NCBI GenBank assembly: GCA_017450425.1
Contig: JAFSUV010000005.1
Coordinates: 1 to 8,637 of the forward strand
Source of the DNA: Kiritimatiellia bacterium
GTDB lineage: Bacteria; Verrucomicrobiota; Kiritimatiellia; RFP12; UBA3636
Direction of reading: 5' to 3'
Length of the DNA: 8,637 nucleotides
Shown: piece after piece, positions 1-6,925 of the stretch
How the letters are laid out: each line of letters starts with the position of its first letter
How positions within the stretch are numbered: the stretch's first letter is position 1
The notes under the pieces: model-generated
Databases searched by the model: none
What the model was told of the DNA's origin: nothing
What the model saw: the letters and a program-made list of their open reading frames with translations, nothing else
Made by a program: the position numbers and the translations under genes

Positions 1-1
1 C

Positions 2-493
2 AAACGCGCGCTTGAAATGGAAACGGGCGGAAATGCGGCGGAAAGGGCGACGGCCATACGGGCGATACAGGCGCTTGCCCGCAAGGGCGACATCGACGCC
101 CAGTACGAACTTGCCAGAATCTGCGAAACCGGCGAGGGGCTGAAAGCGCCCGATCCCGCCAAAGCGGTGTTTTGGGCCGATCGCGCGGCAGAAGGCGGTT
201 CGACCCGCGCGATGGTGCTCATGGGCCTTTACTGGACGGTCGGATTCGGAGTCGATCCCGACGAGGGGGCCGCCGTGCGCTCGCTGACGCGGGCGTACGA
301 CGGCGGGAGCGCGCTCGGAGCGCTGCTGCTCGCGCTCCGCCACGGTGGCGGCGAAGCGCCTGACGCCGGACTCGTCGCGAAGGCCCTCGAATGCTCCGCC
401 TCCGAAATCGTCCCGTATGCGGCACTCCTCGAAAAGACGGATTTTCCCGCCAAGGCGTGGGAGTTTATTGAAAGCGCCCCGAAGCGGCCTTGA
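2..493 (+). CDS. Sel1-repeat (SLR) protein, C-terminal part, open at left edge
   Basis: The reading frame is open to the left edge of the window (codons for KRALE precede the first ATG at 17). This is therefore either the C-terminal part of a longer protein or a 158-residue protein starting at 17. No Shine-Dalgarno sequence precedes that ATG. Counting from it, residues 25-61 fit the Sel1-like repeat pattern (DAQYELARICETGEG, then DPAKAVFWADRAAEGG). Residues 62-97 form a second, looser repeat (RAMVLMGLYWTVGFGVDPDEG), and a third degenerate one runs from about 98. Sel1 repeats are alpha-alpha solenoids that usually scaffold protein-protein contacts, and many sit in the periplasm, but no signal peptide is visible in this part. 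The last 40 residues match nothing I know. The gene ends 34 nt before the acyltransferase/ligase gene on the same strand, so they may be co-transcribed. The specific partner is unknown. The repeat family is fairly sure; completeness is not. Confidence 0.75.
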   Translation, partial: KRALEMETGGNAAERATAIRAIQALARKGDIDAQYELARICETGEGLKAPDPAKAVFWADRAAEGGSTRAMVLMGLYWTVGFGVDPDEGAAVRSLTRAYDGGSALGALLLALRHGGGEAPDAGLVAKALECSASEIVPYAALLEKTDFPAKAWEFIESAPKRP

Positions 494-527
494 ACCGACG
501 GAACCCCGAAAACACCTTCAAGCCGGA

Positions 528-3500
528 ATGAATCTCCACATCGACACCGCAGCGTTGCGCCGTCGCAGGGACGCGGCTCTTGCGTGGCTCAACGCGACCC
601 AGTTCCTCGGAGCGCTCAACGACAATCTTTTCAAGATGTTCGTGACGCTCTTTCTCGTGGGCGGCCTGCCGGAGCGGTGGCGCGACACCACGCTCGCCCT
701 CGCCACGGTGCTCTTTGCGGTGCCGTTTCTCGCCTTTGCGCCGCTTGCCGGATTTTTCGCCGACAGGTTTTCAAAGAGCCGCGTCACGGTCGCGCTGAAA
801 TACGCCGAGCTCGCCGTAATGGCTCTCGGCGTGCCGTGTTTCGCCGCATGCCGCTCGCCTGCCGCATCGGCCGCGCTGCTGCTCTCGCTGCTGTTTCTCA
901 TGGCGCTGCAGAGCGCGCTCTTCGCGCCGACGAAGTACGGCATCGTGCCGGAACTCGTGAAAAAGGACCGCCTCGCGGAGGCGAATTCGACGCTCGTGGC
1001 GTGGAGCTACCTCGCGATCATCCTCGGCTCGTTTTCCGCACCGGCGCTGTGCGACGCGCTTTCGGGTCCGGTGGGGATGCCGCGCCGCGCCGCCTATACT
1101 TGCGCGCAGGGCGTGTGCGTGGCGCTCGCGGCGCTCGGCGTCGTCTCGTCGCTGCGCGTCTGGGCGGTGCGGCCGGCGAATCCGCGCCTCAGGCCGGACT
1201 GGCTTTTTGCGCGCCAGCTCTGGCGCACTGCGGCCTGGGTGCGGCGCGACCCGCACCTCTGGCTCGCCATGGCGGGGACGACGCTTTTTTCGCTTGTCGG
1301 CGCGTACGTGCAGATCGGCCTCGTGTCGTACGGGATCGAGCGGCTTGGCCTCAGCGCCGAGAAAGCCGGCTTCCTGTTCTTCTTCCCCGCCGTCGGAATC
1401 GCCGCCGGCGCGTGGCTCGCCGGAAGGCTCTCGAAGCGCAACGTTGAGCTCGGCGCCATGCCCGCAGGGGCGGCGCTCCTCGCGGCGGGCCTGTTCTGGA
1501 CGGGCGCGGCGCCGGCTTCGCCGCCGCTGTGGATTCTCAGCCCGGTGCTCCTCGGAGCGGGCGTCGGCGCCGGCCTTTTCATCGTGCCGCTCGACACGTT
1601 TCTCCAGATGCGTCTGCCGCGGGAAAAGCGCGGCGAAGGGCTTGCCCTCAACTCCTTCCTCTCCTGGGTCGGGGTGCTTGGCGCGGGGCTTCTCATGCTC
1701 GCGCTCTCCCGCGGCCTCGGCCTCAGGGCGCACGAGCAGCTGCTCGTCGTGGGCGTGGCGGCGCTCGCGCTGTTCGCCGGCGCGCTCGTGGCCGTGCGCG
1801 ACTTTTTCGTGCGCATGCTCGCAACCGCGCTCGTAAGGACGCTCTACAAGGTGCGCACGATCGGCATCGAAAACCTTCCGGTGGACGGCCCGGCGGTGCT
1901 GCTCGCAAACCACAGCAGCTACTTCGACGCGCTGCTCCTGTGCGCCACGACGCGCCGCCGCATACGCTTCCTCATGGATCCGGCGATGATCGAGCGGTTC
2001 CGTCTGCTCAAGCCGTTTCTCAAACTCTACCGCGTGATACCGGTTTCGTCGAAAAGCTCCCCTGCGGGCGTGGCCCGCGCGCTTCGCGAAGCGCGCAAGG
2101 CGCTGGAAGAGGGCTACCTCGTGTGCGTCTTCCCGGAGGGCGGGATCACGCGCACGGGTACGATCAGGGCTTTCCGCCGGGGCTACGAGCGCATCGTCCG
2201 GGGCACCGGCTTTCCGCTCGTGCCGGTTTACATGGGCGGCTCGTGGGGCACGATGTGGTCCTACCGCAGCGGTCGCCTTCTCGGCGGGTTTGGGCGGCTG
2301 ATGCTCCACCGCTACCGCGTGACCGTGGTGTTCGGCAAGGCGATGCCGACCGGCACGGACGCCTTCCGGGTGCGCCGCGCCGTGATGGAACTTTCGTGCG
2401 ACTGGTTCGATTCCCGCGCGGACGAGCACCGCTCGCTCGGCGAAGCGGCGGTAAAGGTCTGCCGCCGCCACTGGTCGCGTCAGTTCGCCAACGACACGAC
2501 CGGCATCTCGCTCACCTTCGGGCGCACGCTCGTGGGGGCGCTCGTCATCGCCCGTGCGCTGCAGAAGCGAACGCGCGGCGAAAAGCACATCGGCATCCTC
2601 CTGCCGAGCTGCTGTCCGGCAATGCTTTGCAACGTGGCGGTCGCGCTTCTTGGAAAGAGCGCGGTGAACCTCAACTTCACCGTCGGCACGGCGGCGTTCG
2701 CTTCGGCGCTGCGCCAGTGCTCGATCGGCACGATCCTTACGAGCCGCAAGTTCGTGGAGCGCTTCCCCGACCTTCCGATGCCGCAGGGCGCCTGCGTGTT
2801 TCTCGAAGACCTGATGAAAAACGCCGGCCTCACGGCGAAACTCGGCGCGCTTCTGCGCGCGCGCTTTCTGCCGATGCGGTGGATGGTTCGTTCGCAAAAG
2901 ACCGGACCGGGCGACATCGCGATGGTGCTCTTTTCCTCCGGCTCCACCGGCGAGCCGAAGGGCGTCATGCTCTCCGAGCACAACGTGCTGTCGGAAGTCG
3001 AAGCGCTGCGGATGCTCCTCGCCACGGACGAGAGCGACCACATGTGCGCCGTGCTTCCGTTCTTCCACTCGTTCGGCCTCATGGGATGCCTGTGGTACCC
3101 GCTCCTCACCCACGTGCGCACCACGTGCCACCCCAATCCGCTCGACGCCCAGACCGTAATCGACATCGTCCGCAAAAACCGCTCCACCCTGATTTGGGGC
3201 ACTCCGACGTTCCTACAGCTCTACCTCAGGCGCGCGACGACGGAGGACTTCGCGTCGCTCAAGGTCGTGCTCGCCGGCGGCGAAAAACTCAAGGAGGGTT
3301 TGATACGGAGCTACACGGAAAAGTTCGGGATACGCCCCCTCGAGGCTTACGGCGCCACCGAGATGGCACCCGGCATCGCGGTGTCGGTGCCAAGGGGAAC
3401 CGGCGGCGGAATCGTGCACGAGGGCTACAGGGACGGCCGCACGGGCCTTCCGTGCCCCGGCATAGCGATGAAGATCGTCGATCCGGACACCGGCGAGGAG

Positions 3501-4028
3501 CTCGGCCCGAACAGCCCCGGCCTGCTCTATCTGCGCGGCCCGAACGTCATGCTCGGCTACCTCGGGCGGCAGGATCTCACGGACGAAGTGATCGACCGCG
3601 ATGGCTGGTACTGCACGGGCGACATCGCATTCGTGGATGACGACGGCTTCGTCGCGCTCACGGACCGCCTTTCGCGCTTCAGCAAAATCGGCGGCGAAAT
3701 GGTGCCGCACCTGGGCGTGGAGCAGGCGCTCGCCACCGCCGCAGGGCTGGAGGAGGGCAAAGTCGCCGTGACGGGTGTGCCGGACGAGCGCAAGGGCGAA
3801 AAACTCGTAGTCCTCTACACGCCGGATTGCGGCGATCCCGCATGGCTACAGGAGGCGCTCGACCGCGCGGAGGGGCTTCCCAACATCTGGAAGCCGGCAA
3901 AGTGCGACTGGCACCGCGTGGACGCCATCCCCTTGCTCGGCACCGGCAAGATCGACCTCGCGGCGGTGAAAAAACTCGCCCTCGCGCTCAGCGCCGGCGC
4001 CGCCCCGGGCGGGCGGAGGGTCGAATAG
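528..4028 (+). CDS. aas: LplT-PlsC-Aas fusion: lysophospholipid flippase / acyltransferase / acyl-ACP synthetase
   Basis: This 1166-residue protein combines three functions that E. coli splits between LplT and Aas. Residues about 18-430 are an LplT-like MFS transporter, with the NDNLFK motif at 31-36 and the family-typical APTKYGIVPEL loop. Residues about 440-640 are a PlsC-type acyltransferase, with the HX4D catalytic pair H462/D467 (NHSSYFD) and the FPEG motif at 535-538. Residues about 650-1160 are an AMP-forming acyl ligase. Its landmarks are the P-loop FSSGSTGEPKG at 802-812, YGATE at 941-945, TGD at 1030-1032, KIGGE at 1053-1057 and the C-terminal catalytic lysine K1141 in GTGK. The known family role is to flip lyso-phosphatidylethanolamine to the cytoplasmic leaflet, charge fatty acid onto ACP and re-acylate the lysolipid. 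The start at 528 is chosen because homology begins just after it; the longer open frame overlaps the Sel1 gene and is low-complexity. No Shine-Dalgarno sequence is present. The acyltransferase motif reads FPEGGIT where E. coli Aas, from memory, has FPEGRIT. Confidence 0.95.
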   Translation: MNLHIDTAALRRRRDAALAWLNATQFLGALNDNLFKMFVTLFLVGGLPERWRDTTLALATVLFAVPFLAFAPLAGFFADRFSKSRVTVALKYAELAVMALGVPCFAACRSPAASAALLLSLLFLMALQSALFAPTKYGIVPELVKKDRLAEANSTLVAWSYLAIILGSFSAPALCDALSGPVGMPRRAAYTCAQGVCVALAALGVVSSLRVWAVRPANPRLRPDWLFARQLWRTAAWVRRDPHLWLAMAGTTLFSLVGAYVQIGLVSYGIERLGLSAEKAGFLFFFPAVGIAAGAWLAGRLSKRNVELGAMPAGAALLAAGLFWTGAAPASPPLWILSPVLLGAGVGAGLFIVPLDTFLQMRLPREKRGEGLALNSFLSWVGVLGAGLLMLALSRGLGLRAHEQLLVVGVAALALFAGALVAVRDFFVRMLATALVRTLYKVRTIGIENLPVDGPAVLLANHSSYFDALLLCATTRRRIRFLMDPAMIERFRLLKPFLKLYRVIPVSSKSSPAGVARALREARKALEEGYLVCVFPEGGITRTGTIRAFRRGYERIVRGTGFPLVPVYMGGSWGTMWSYRSGRLLGGFGRLMLHRYRVTVVFGKAMPTGTDAFRVRRAVMELSCDWFDSRADEHRSLGEAAVKVCRRHWSRQFANDTTGISLTFGRTLVGALVIARALQKRTRGEKHIGILLPSCCPAMLCNVAVALLGKSAVNLNFTVGTAAFASALRQCSIGTILTSRKFVERFPDLPMPQGACVFLEDLMKNAGLTAKLGALLRARFLPMRWMVRSQKTGPGDIAMVLFSSGSTGEPKGVMLSEHNVLSEVEALRMLLATDESDHMCAVLPFFHSFGLMGCLWYPLLTHVRTTCHPNPLDAQTVIDIVRKNRSTLIWGTPTFLQLYLRRATTEDFASLKVVLAGGEKLKEGLIRSYTEKFGIRPLEAYGATEMAPGIAVSVPRGTGGGIVHEGYRDGRTGLPCPGIAMKIVDPDTGEELGPNSPGLLYLRGPNVMLGYLGRQDLTDEVIDRDGWYCTGDIAFVDDDGFVALTDRLSRFSKIGGEMVPHLGVEQALATAAGLEEGKVAVTGVPDERKGEKLVVLYTPDCGDPAWLQEALDRAEGLPNIWKPAKCDWHRVDAIPLLGTGKIDLAAVKKLALALSAGAAPGGRRVE

Positions 4029-4052
4029 GGCCGGGACGAATCGAACGGGGCC

Positions 4053-4073
4053 GCGGCCGCGCCGCTTGTTTTT
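4053..4073 (+). terminator. Candidate intrinsic terminator after the LplT-PlsC-Aas gene
   Basis: GCGGC (4053-4057) pairs perfectly with GCCGC (4061-4065) across a CGC loop. TTGTTTTT (4066-4073) follows at once. The 5-bp all-GC stem is short, but stem and T-tail have the layout of a rho-independent terminator 24 nt after the stop codon. It would separate the fusion gene from the downstream envelope operon. Neighbouring GC palindromes (GGCCGCGGCC at 4049-4058) could form competing folds. Confidence 0.5.
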
Positions 4074-4094
4074 GGCGGGGCGGCGGGTTATACT
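4066..4094 (+). promoter_or_regulatory. Candidate sigma70-type promoter of the envelope operon
   Basis: The -10 hexamer TATACT (4089-4094) matches TATAAT at five of six positions. It lies exactly 17 nt after TTGTTT (4066-4071), which has the key TTG of a -35 box but only three of six matches. Transcription would begin near 4101 and the lipoprotein ATG is at 4105, leaving a leader of only a few nucleotides. The -35 box coincides with the T-tail of the upstream terminator. The spacing and the AT-rich -10 box in a very GC-rich stretch support it; the weak -35 box argues for caution. Confidence 0.5.
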
Positions 4095-4104
4095 TGGCGC
4101 TGTC

Positions 4105-5013
4105 ATGGCACAAAACAGACTCTTTTACGCAGTAGTGGCCGTTGCGCTCGCAGCCGGCTGTTCGCGCACACCGCCCGCCGAAGCGCTCGCGCAGGCTCAA
4201 GCCGCAGTCGATGCCGGCGACTTCGCTGCGGCGGATTCCCCCCTCAAGGCGGTTTGCCGCGCTTTTCCCGATTCGTGGGAGGCGTTTTACAACCTGGGCT
4301 CGGCCCGCCTCGCGGCGGGGCGCGCCTCCGACGCGATTTCGCCGCTCGCCAAGGCCGTGCGCCTTGCCGGCGGCACGGAAGAGACGCGCCCCCTCGAAGC
4401 GCTGGCTGCGGCGCAGCGGCTGATCGGCAATCCCGACGCCGCATACTTCACGCTCAAGGCGGTCGAGGAAAAGGTGTACCGCAAGCCGTGGCTTCTCGCC
4501 TCCCTTGCCGCCGTGGAAATGGATCGCGGCAATCCGGGATCGGCCAAGGCGTACCTTGCGGATGCGCTCGAAATCGACGACGGCGAGCCGACGGCGCTCT
4601 TCAACCGGGCGGTGCTGTTTTCGCGTCCCGGCCCGGACTACGACCACCCGGCGGCGGCGCGGGATTTCGCCGCGTTCATTTTCTCCACCCGCGCTTCGCA
4701 GCACCCGGAGATGAAAGCCGAGGCGGTGCGCCGCATCGCCGCGCTCGACGCTTCGCGCCCGGAGGCGCTTACGGAAAAACTCGACATGCTGCTGCTTGCC
4801 GCGCACGACACGCGCCTCACGCTCCGCGAGCGGCTTGTCAAGGCGGCTGCGGCCGTGAAGGCGGACTGGTCGAATCCCGCCGCTCTCGCGTGGTACGTCC
4901 AGCTCCTGCGCGAGCAGGGCGACTCGCGCCTTGCCGACTTGAACGCCGGGCGCGGCCGGGTCCTCTTCCCCGGCGACGAGCGCTTCGCCGTGAAGGCAGC
5001 CGGGGCGCTGTAG
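4105..5013 (+). CDS. TPR-repeat lipoprotein, function unknown
   Basis: The protein has 302 residues. Residues 1-19 form a short lipoprotein signal peptide: N4/R5, a hydrophobic stretch FYAVVAVALAA, then the lipobox AAGC with C19 as the lipidated residue. The -3 residue is Ala rather than the usual Leu, which broad lipobox patterns still allow. Mature residues are rich in helical repeats. The clearest TPR is at about 52-86 (WEAFYNLGSARLAAGRASD, then AISPLAKAV). Further TPR-like units follow near residues 130-155 (LASLAAVEMDRGNPGSAKAYL) and 160-185. The last 100 residues look helical but match nothing I recognise. The start at 4105 places the signal peptide at the N-terminus; the same frame extends up to a TTG at 4066, inside the terminator and promoter, which is rejected. 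The gene opens a four-gene cluster and ends 2 nt before the CvpA gene. Periplasm-facing scaffolding is inferred from its family and location. Confidence 0.85.
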   Translation: MAQNRLFYAVVAVALAAGCSRTPPAEALAQAQAAVDAGDFAAADSPLKAVCRAFPDSWEAFYNLGSARLAAGRASDAISPLAKAVRLAGGTEETRPLEALAAAQRLIGNPDAAYFTLKAVEEKVYRKPWLLASLAAVEMDRGNPGSAKAYLADALEIDDGEPTALFNRAVLFSRPGPDYDHPAAARDFAAFIFSTRASQHPEMKAEAVRRIAALDASRPEALTEKLDMLLLAAHDTRLTLRERLVKAAAAVKADWSNPAALAWYVQLLREQGDSRLADLNAGRGRVLFPGDERFAVKAAGAL

Positions 5014-5015
5014 CG

Positions 5016-5522
5016 ATGAGTTGCTTTTCGCTTTCCGGCGTTTCGCCAGGGGTCGCGATCGACATCGTCTGCGCAGTCGTTTTGGTCGTGTCGATCGTGG
5101 TCGGCGCCGTGCGCGGCGTATCCGGCCAGGCGGCCCGGCTCGCCGGCTTCGCGGCCGGACTTGCGGCCATCGGAGTCGTCAACGCCCCGATCCGGGATGC
5201 TTTTTTCGGCGACGCTTCGCGCTCCGGATCGATCCTCGCGCTTGCGCTCGCCGTTGTCGTTGGCGTGATCGCCGCGTTTGCGGTCAGGGCTGCGGTTTCG
5301 CGGTTTTTGCGTCTTGTCGTGAGCCAGCCGGCAGACGCCGTGATCGGGGGCGCGCTTTCGGCGCTCGTCGCGGGCGCCGTGCTTTCAATCGTGCTCTCAA
5401 TCCTGTGCGCCCTGCCGATCGAACCTCTGCGCAGGACGATACTCGACGAATCCGCTTCCGGTCGGATCGCAACTGAAATTTCGGCAAAACTCGTCGGCTT
5501 TTCCTCCGACTTTGCAAAATGA
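5016..5522 (+). CDS. CvpA-family inner-membrane protein
   Basis: This 168-residue protein has about four hydrophobic segments (roughly 13-31, 38-57, 72-92 and 108-132) and a polar C-terminal tail of about 35 residues. The N-terminal pattern is typical of CvpA proteins: D16 at the start of the first helix, R33-G34 after it (VVGAVRGVSGQ), then a small-residue second helix. The later DAVIGGALSALVAGAVL segment also fits the family. E. coli CvpA is 162 residues long. It is known for colicin V production and bile or envelope stress tolerance; its molecular function is not settled. The ATG at 5016 lies 2 nt after the previous stop with no Shine-Dalgarno sequence, so translation is probably coupled. 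Its stop overlaps the next start as ATGA. Family assignment is by pattern only, and a more distant four-helix membrane family is the alternative. Confidence 0.72.
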   Translation: MSCFSLSGVSPGVAIDIVCAVVLVVSIVVGAVRGVSGQAARLAGFAAGLAAIGVVNAPIRDAFFGDASRSGSILALALAVVVGVIAAFAVRAAVSRFLRLVVSQPADAVIGGALSALVAGAVLSIVLSILCALPIEPLRRTILDESASGRIATEISAKLVGFSSDFAK

Positions 5523-6925
5523 GCGTAGCGTGGTATTGGGCCGAGAACGGGCGCCGCGAAGGCCCCATGGACTGGGAGCGTCTGCGCAAAGGCGCAAAAG
5601 CGGGTGAATTCACGCCCGAAGCGTGGGTGTGGACACCGGGCTTCGGCGCGGAGTGGCGCAAGGCTTCGACTCTTGGCGAGGCGGTGTTCGCCAAAACTGC
5701 GGCGCCTCGTCCGGCCGGCGCGGAAGGCGAAGACGGCGGGCAGCGCGGCGAAGAGGATCCGGCCGCCGCCACCGCCGTCGGAGCGGACGACGTTTCACCG
5801 TTCGACGACACGGGCACCGACAGCGGCGGCCGCGTCCAACCGGTTTCGGTCTTGCGCTCGCTCGCCGTCGCGTTTGCGAATGTCGGCGTCATCCTCTTCA
5901 AGCCGTTTTCGTTCGCGCGCTACATCGCGTTCGCGCTGCCCGCCCTGCTGCTGTGGCTTGGCGCCACCACCGGGGGCGTGGCCTTGCCGCAGGGCGGCGC
6001 GCTGCAGGTTTCGCAAGGCTCAGCGGGTCTTTCGCGGCTTGGTCTGGACGGCGTCGCCAAGCCGCTGGCGTCGTTCGCGGCCGAATGGGCGCCAAAACTC
6101 GACTCCCCGTTTTCGGTGCCGGAACCCGAACGCTTCGTGGAAGAGTTCGGCAACGCGCTTCGCGAAGCGTCGCGGGCGTTTGTCGCGTGGGTCGCGGCCC
6201 CTTCCGGAAAGGCGTACGCCGTGGCCTCGATTCTGGCGCTTCTCGCGATGTGCGCGGTGTCCGCGTGGTTTCTCGCCAAAGGGTGGGCGTTCATTGTCTT
6301 GCGCATCTACAGGCGCGACGAACCCATGGCCACCACATGGGCGGGCACGGCCCGATTTTCGTCGGCGCTTTTCCGCATGGCTTTCGCGATCCGCGTTTTC
6401 TTTTTCGCGCTCGACGCCACGCTCGTCTTGCTGGGCGCGCGTAATTTGGCGGCGCAGCCTTCGGGTCTGGCCGCCGCCAGCGCCGCTTCGTCGATGCTCG
6501 TTTGCCTGCTCGCCGCAAAGGCGGCCGAAGCGTTCGTTCTCGGACTGACAGGCGATTTCGCCGCCCCGGCTTCGATGCTCGAGCGCGTTTCGCCGTGGAA
6601 AGCGCTCCGCATTGCGGAGAAATCTATGGGTTTCGCGCTTGCGAGATATCTTCTCGTGTTTCTTCCGATCGCCGCAATCGTGCAAGGCTGCGCGTTTCTG
6701 GCTGCGGTTTCGATATTCGGTCTCTTCGGCGACAAGGCGCCGCCCTCGCTGTTCCCCGTCTTTTTCGCTCTCATGGTGGCACCGTGGCGGCTCGCCAGAT
6801 CCTTGTGGGCGCTCGACATGATGTTTTCGCGTCGCCCCGAAATGCGAACCAAGACTCCGTCGCGGATTCCCGGAAAATACGCGGCCCGGACAACCGGGGG
6901 CGCCGGCGGCGACGATGCAGCCTGA
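5519..6925 (+). CDS. GYF_2 (DUF4339) domain fused to a polytopic membrane protein
   Basis: This 468-residue protein has three parts. Residues 4-52 are a GYF_2/DUF4339 domain: the WYWAENGRREGP motif with its GP pair, a leucine/glycine-spaced helix, then VWTPGFGAEWRKA. Residues about 55-107 are an acidic, Ala/Gly/Asp-rich linker that is probably disordered. Residues about 115-435 form a membrane domain with roughly six hydrophobic segments (133-150, 231-253, 284-306, 318-340, 373-402, 409-430) and an amphipathic stretch between the first two. Motifs such as ILFKPFSFARYI (125-136), WAFIVLRIYRRDEP (256-269) and GDFAAPASM (345-353) recall large uncharacterised membrane families with PF and DF-P signatures. 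That resemblance is by eye. GYF-type domains usually bind short proline-containing peptides; the ligand here is unknown. The ATG overlaps the CvpA stop codon (ATGA) and the 3' end overlaps the protease gene by 11 nt, so coupled translation is likely. Domain one is confident; the membrane domain has no assigned function. Confidence 0.8.
   Translation: MSVAWYWAENGRREGPMDWERLRKGAKAGEFTPEAWVWTPGFGAEWRKASTLGEAVFAKTAAPRPAGAEGEDGGQRGEEDPAAATAVGADDVSPFDDTGTDSGGRVQPVSVLRSLAVAFANVGVILFKPFSFARYIAFALPALLLWLGATTGGVALPQGGALQVSQGSAGLSRLGLDGVAKPLASFAAEWAPKLDSPFSVPEPERFVEEFGNALREASRAFVAWVAAPSGKAYAVASILALLAMCAVSAWFLAKGWAFIVLRIYRRDEPMATTWAGTARFSSALFRMAFAIRVFFFALDATLVLLGARNLAAQPSGLAAASAASSMLVCLLAAKAAEAFVLGLTGDFAAPASMLERVSPWKALRIAEKSMGFALARYLLVFLPIAAIVQGCAFLAAVSIFGLFGDKAPPSLFPVFFALMVAPWRLARSLWALDMMFSRRPEMRTKTPSRIPGKYAARTTGGAGGDDAA

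Noticed and set aside
345..527. Upstream extension of the LplT-PlsC-Aas frame to an ATG at 345
   Set aside because: The 61 extra residues are Arg/Pro/Ser-rich with no homology, overlap the Sel1-repeat gene in another frame, and lie before the point where LplT similarity begins.
1095..1100. TATACT box inside the fusion gene, resembling the -10 box at 4089
   Set aside because: It lies mid-gene with no suitable start codon or -35 box nearby; probably chance.
771..3131. 786-codon open frame on the minus strand opposite the fusion gene
   Set aside because: Its translation is dominated by Arg, His, Glu and Ala without any domain, which is the usual shadow of a high-GC gene on the other strand.
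1529..3640. 703-codon open frame on the plus strand in a second frame
   Set aside because: It is Arg/Pro/Ala-rich low-complexity sequence overlapping the catalytic regions of a well-supported gene; a GC-rich shadow frame.
4053..4060. GCGGCCGC (NotI-type octamer) as a functional site
   Set aside because: It is part of a GC palindrome cluster and is better explained as part of the terminator stem.
4066..4104. TTG at 4066 as start of the TPR lipoprotein
   Set aside because: It would put 13 residues ahead of the signal peptide and place the start inside the terminator tail; the ATG at 4105 gives a normal lipoprotein N-terminus.
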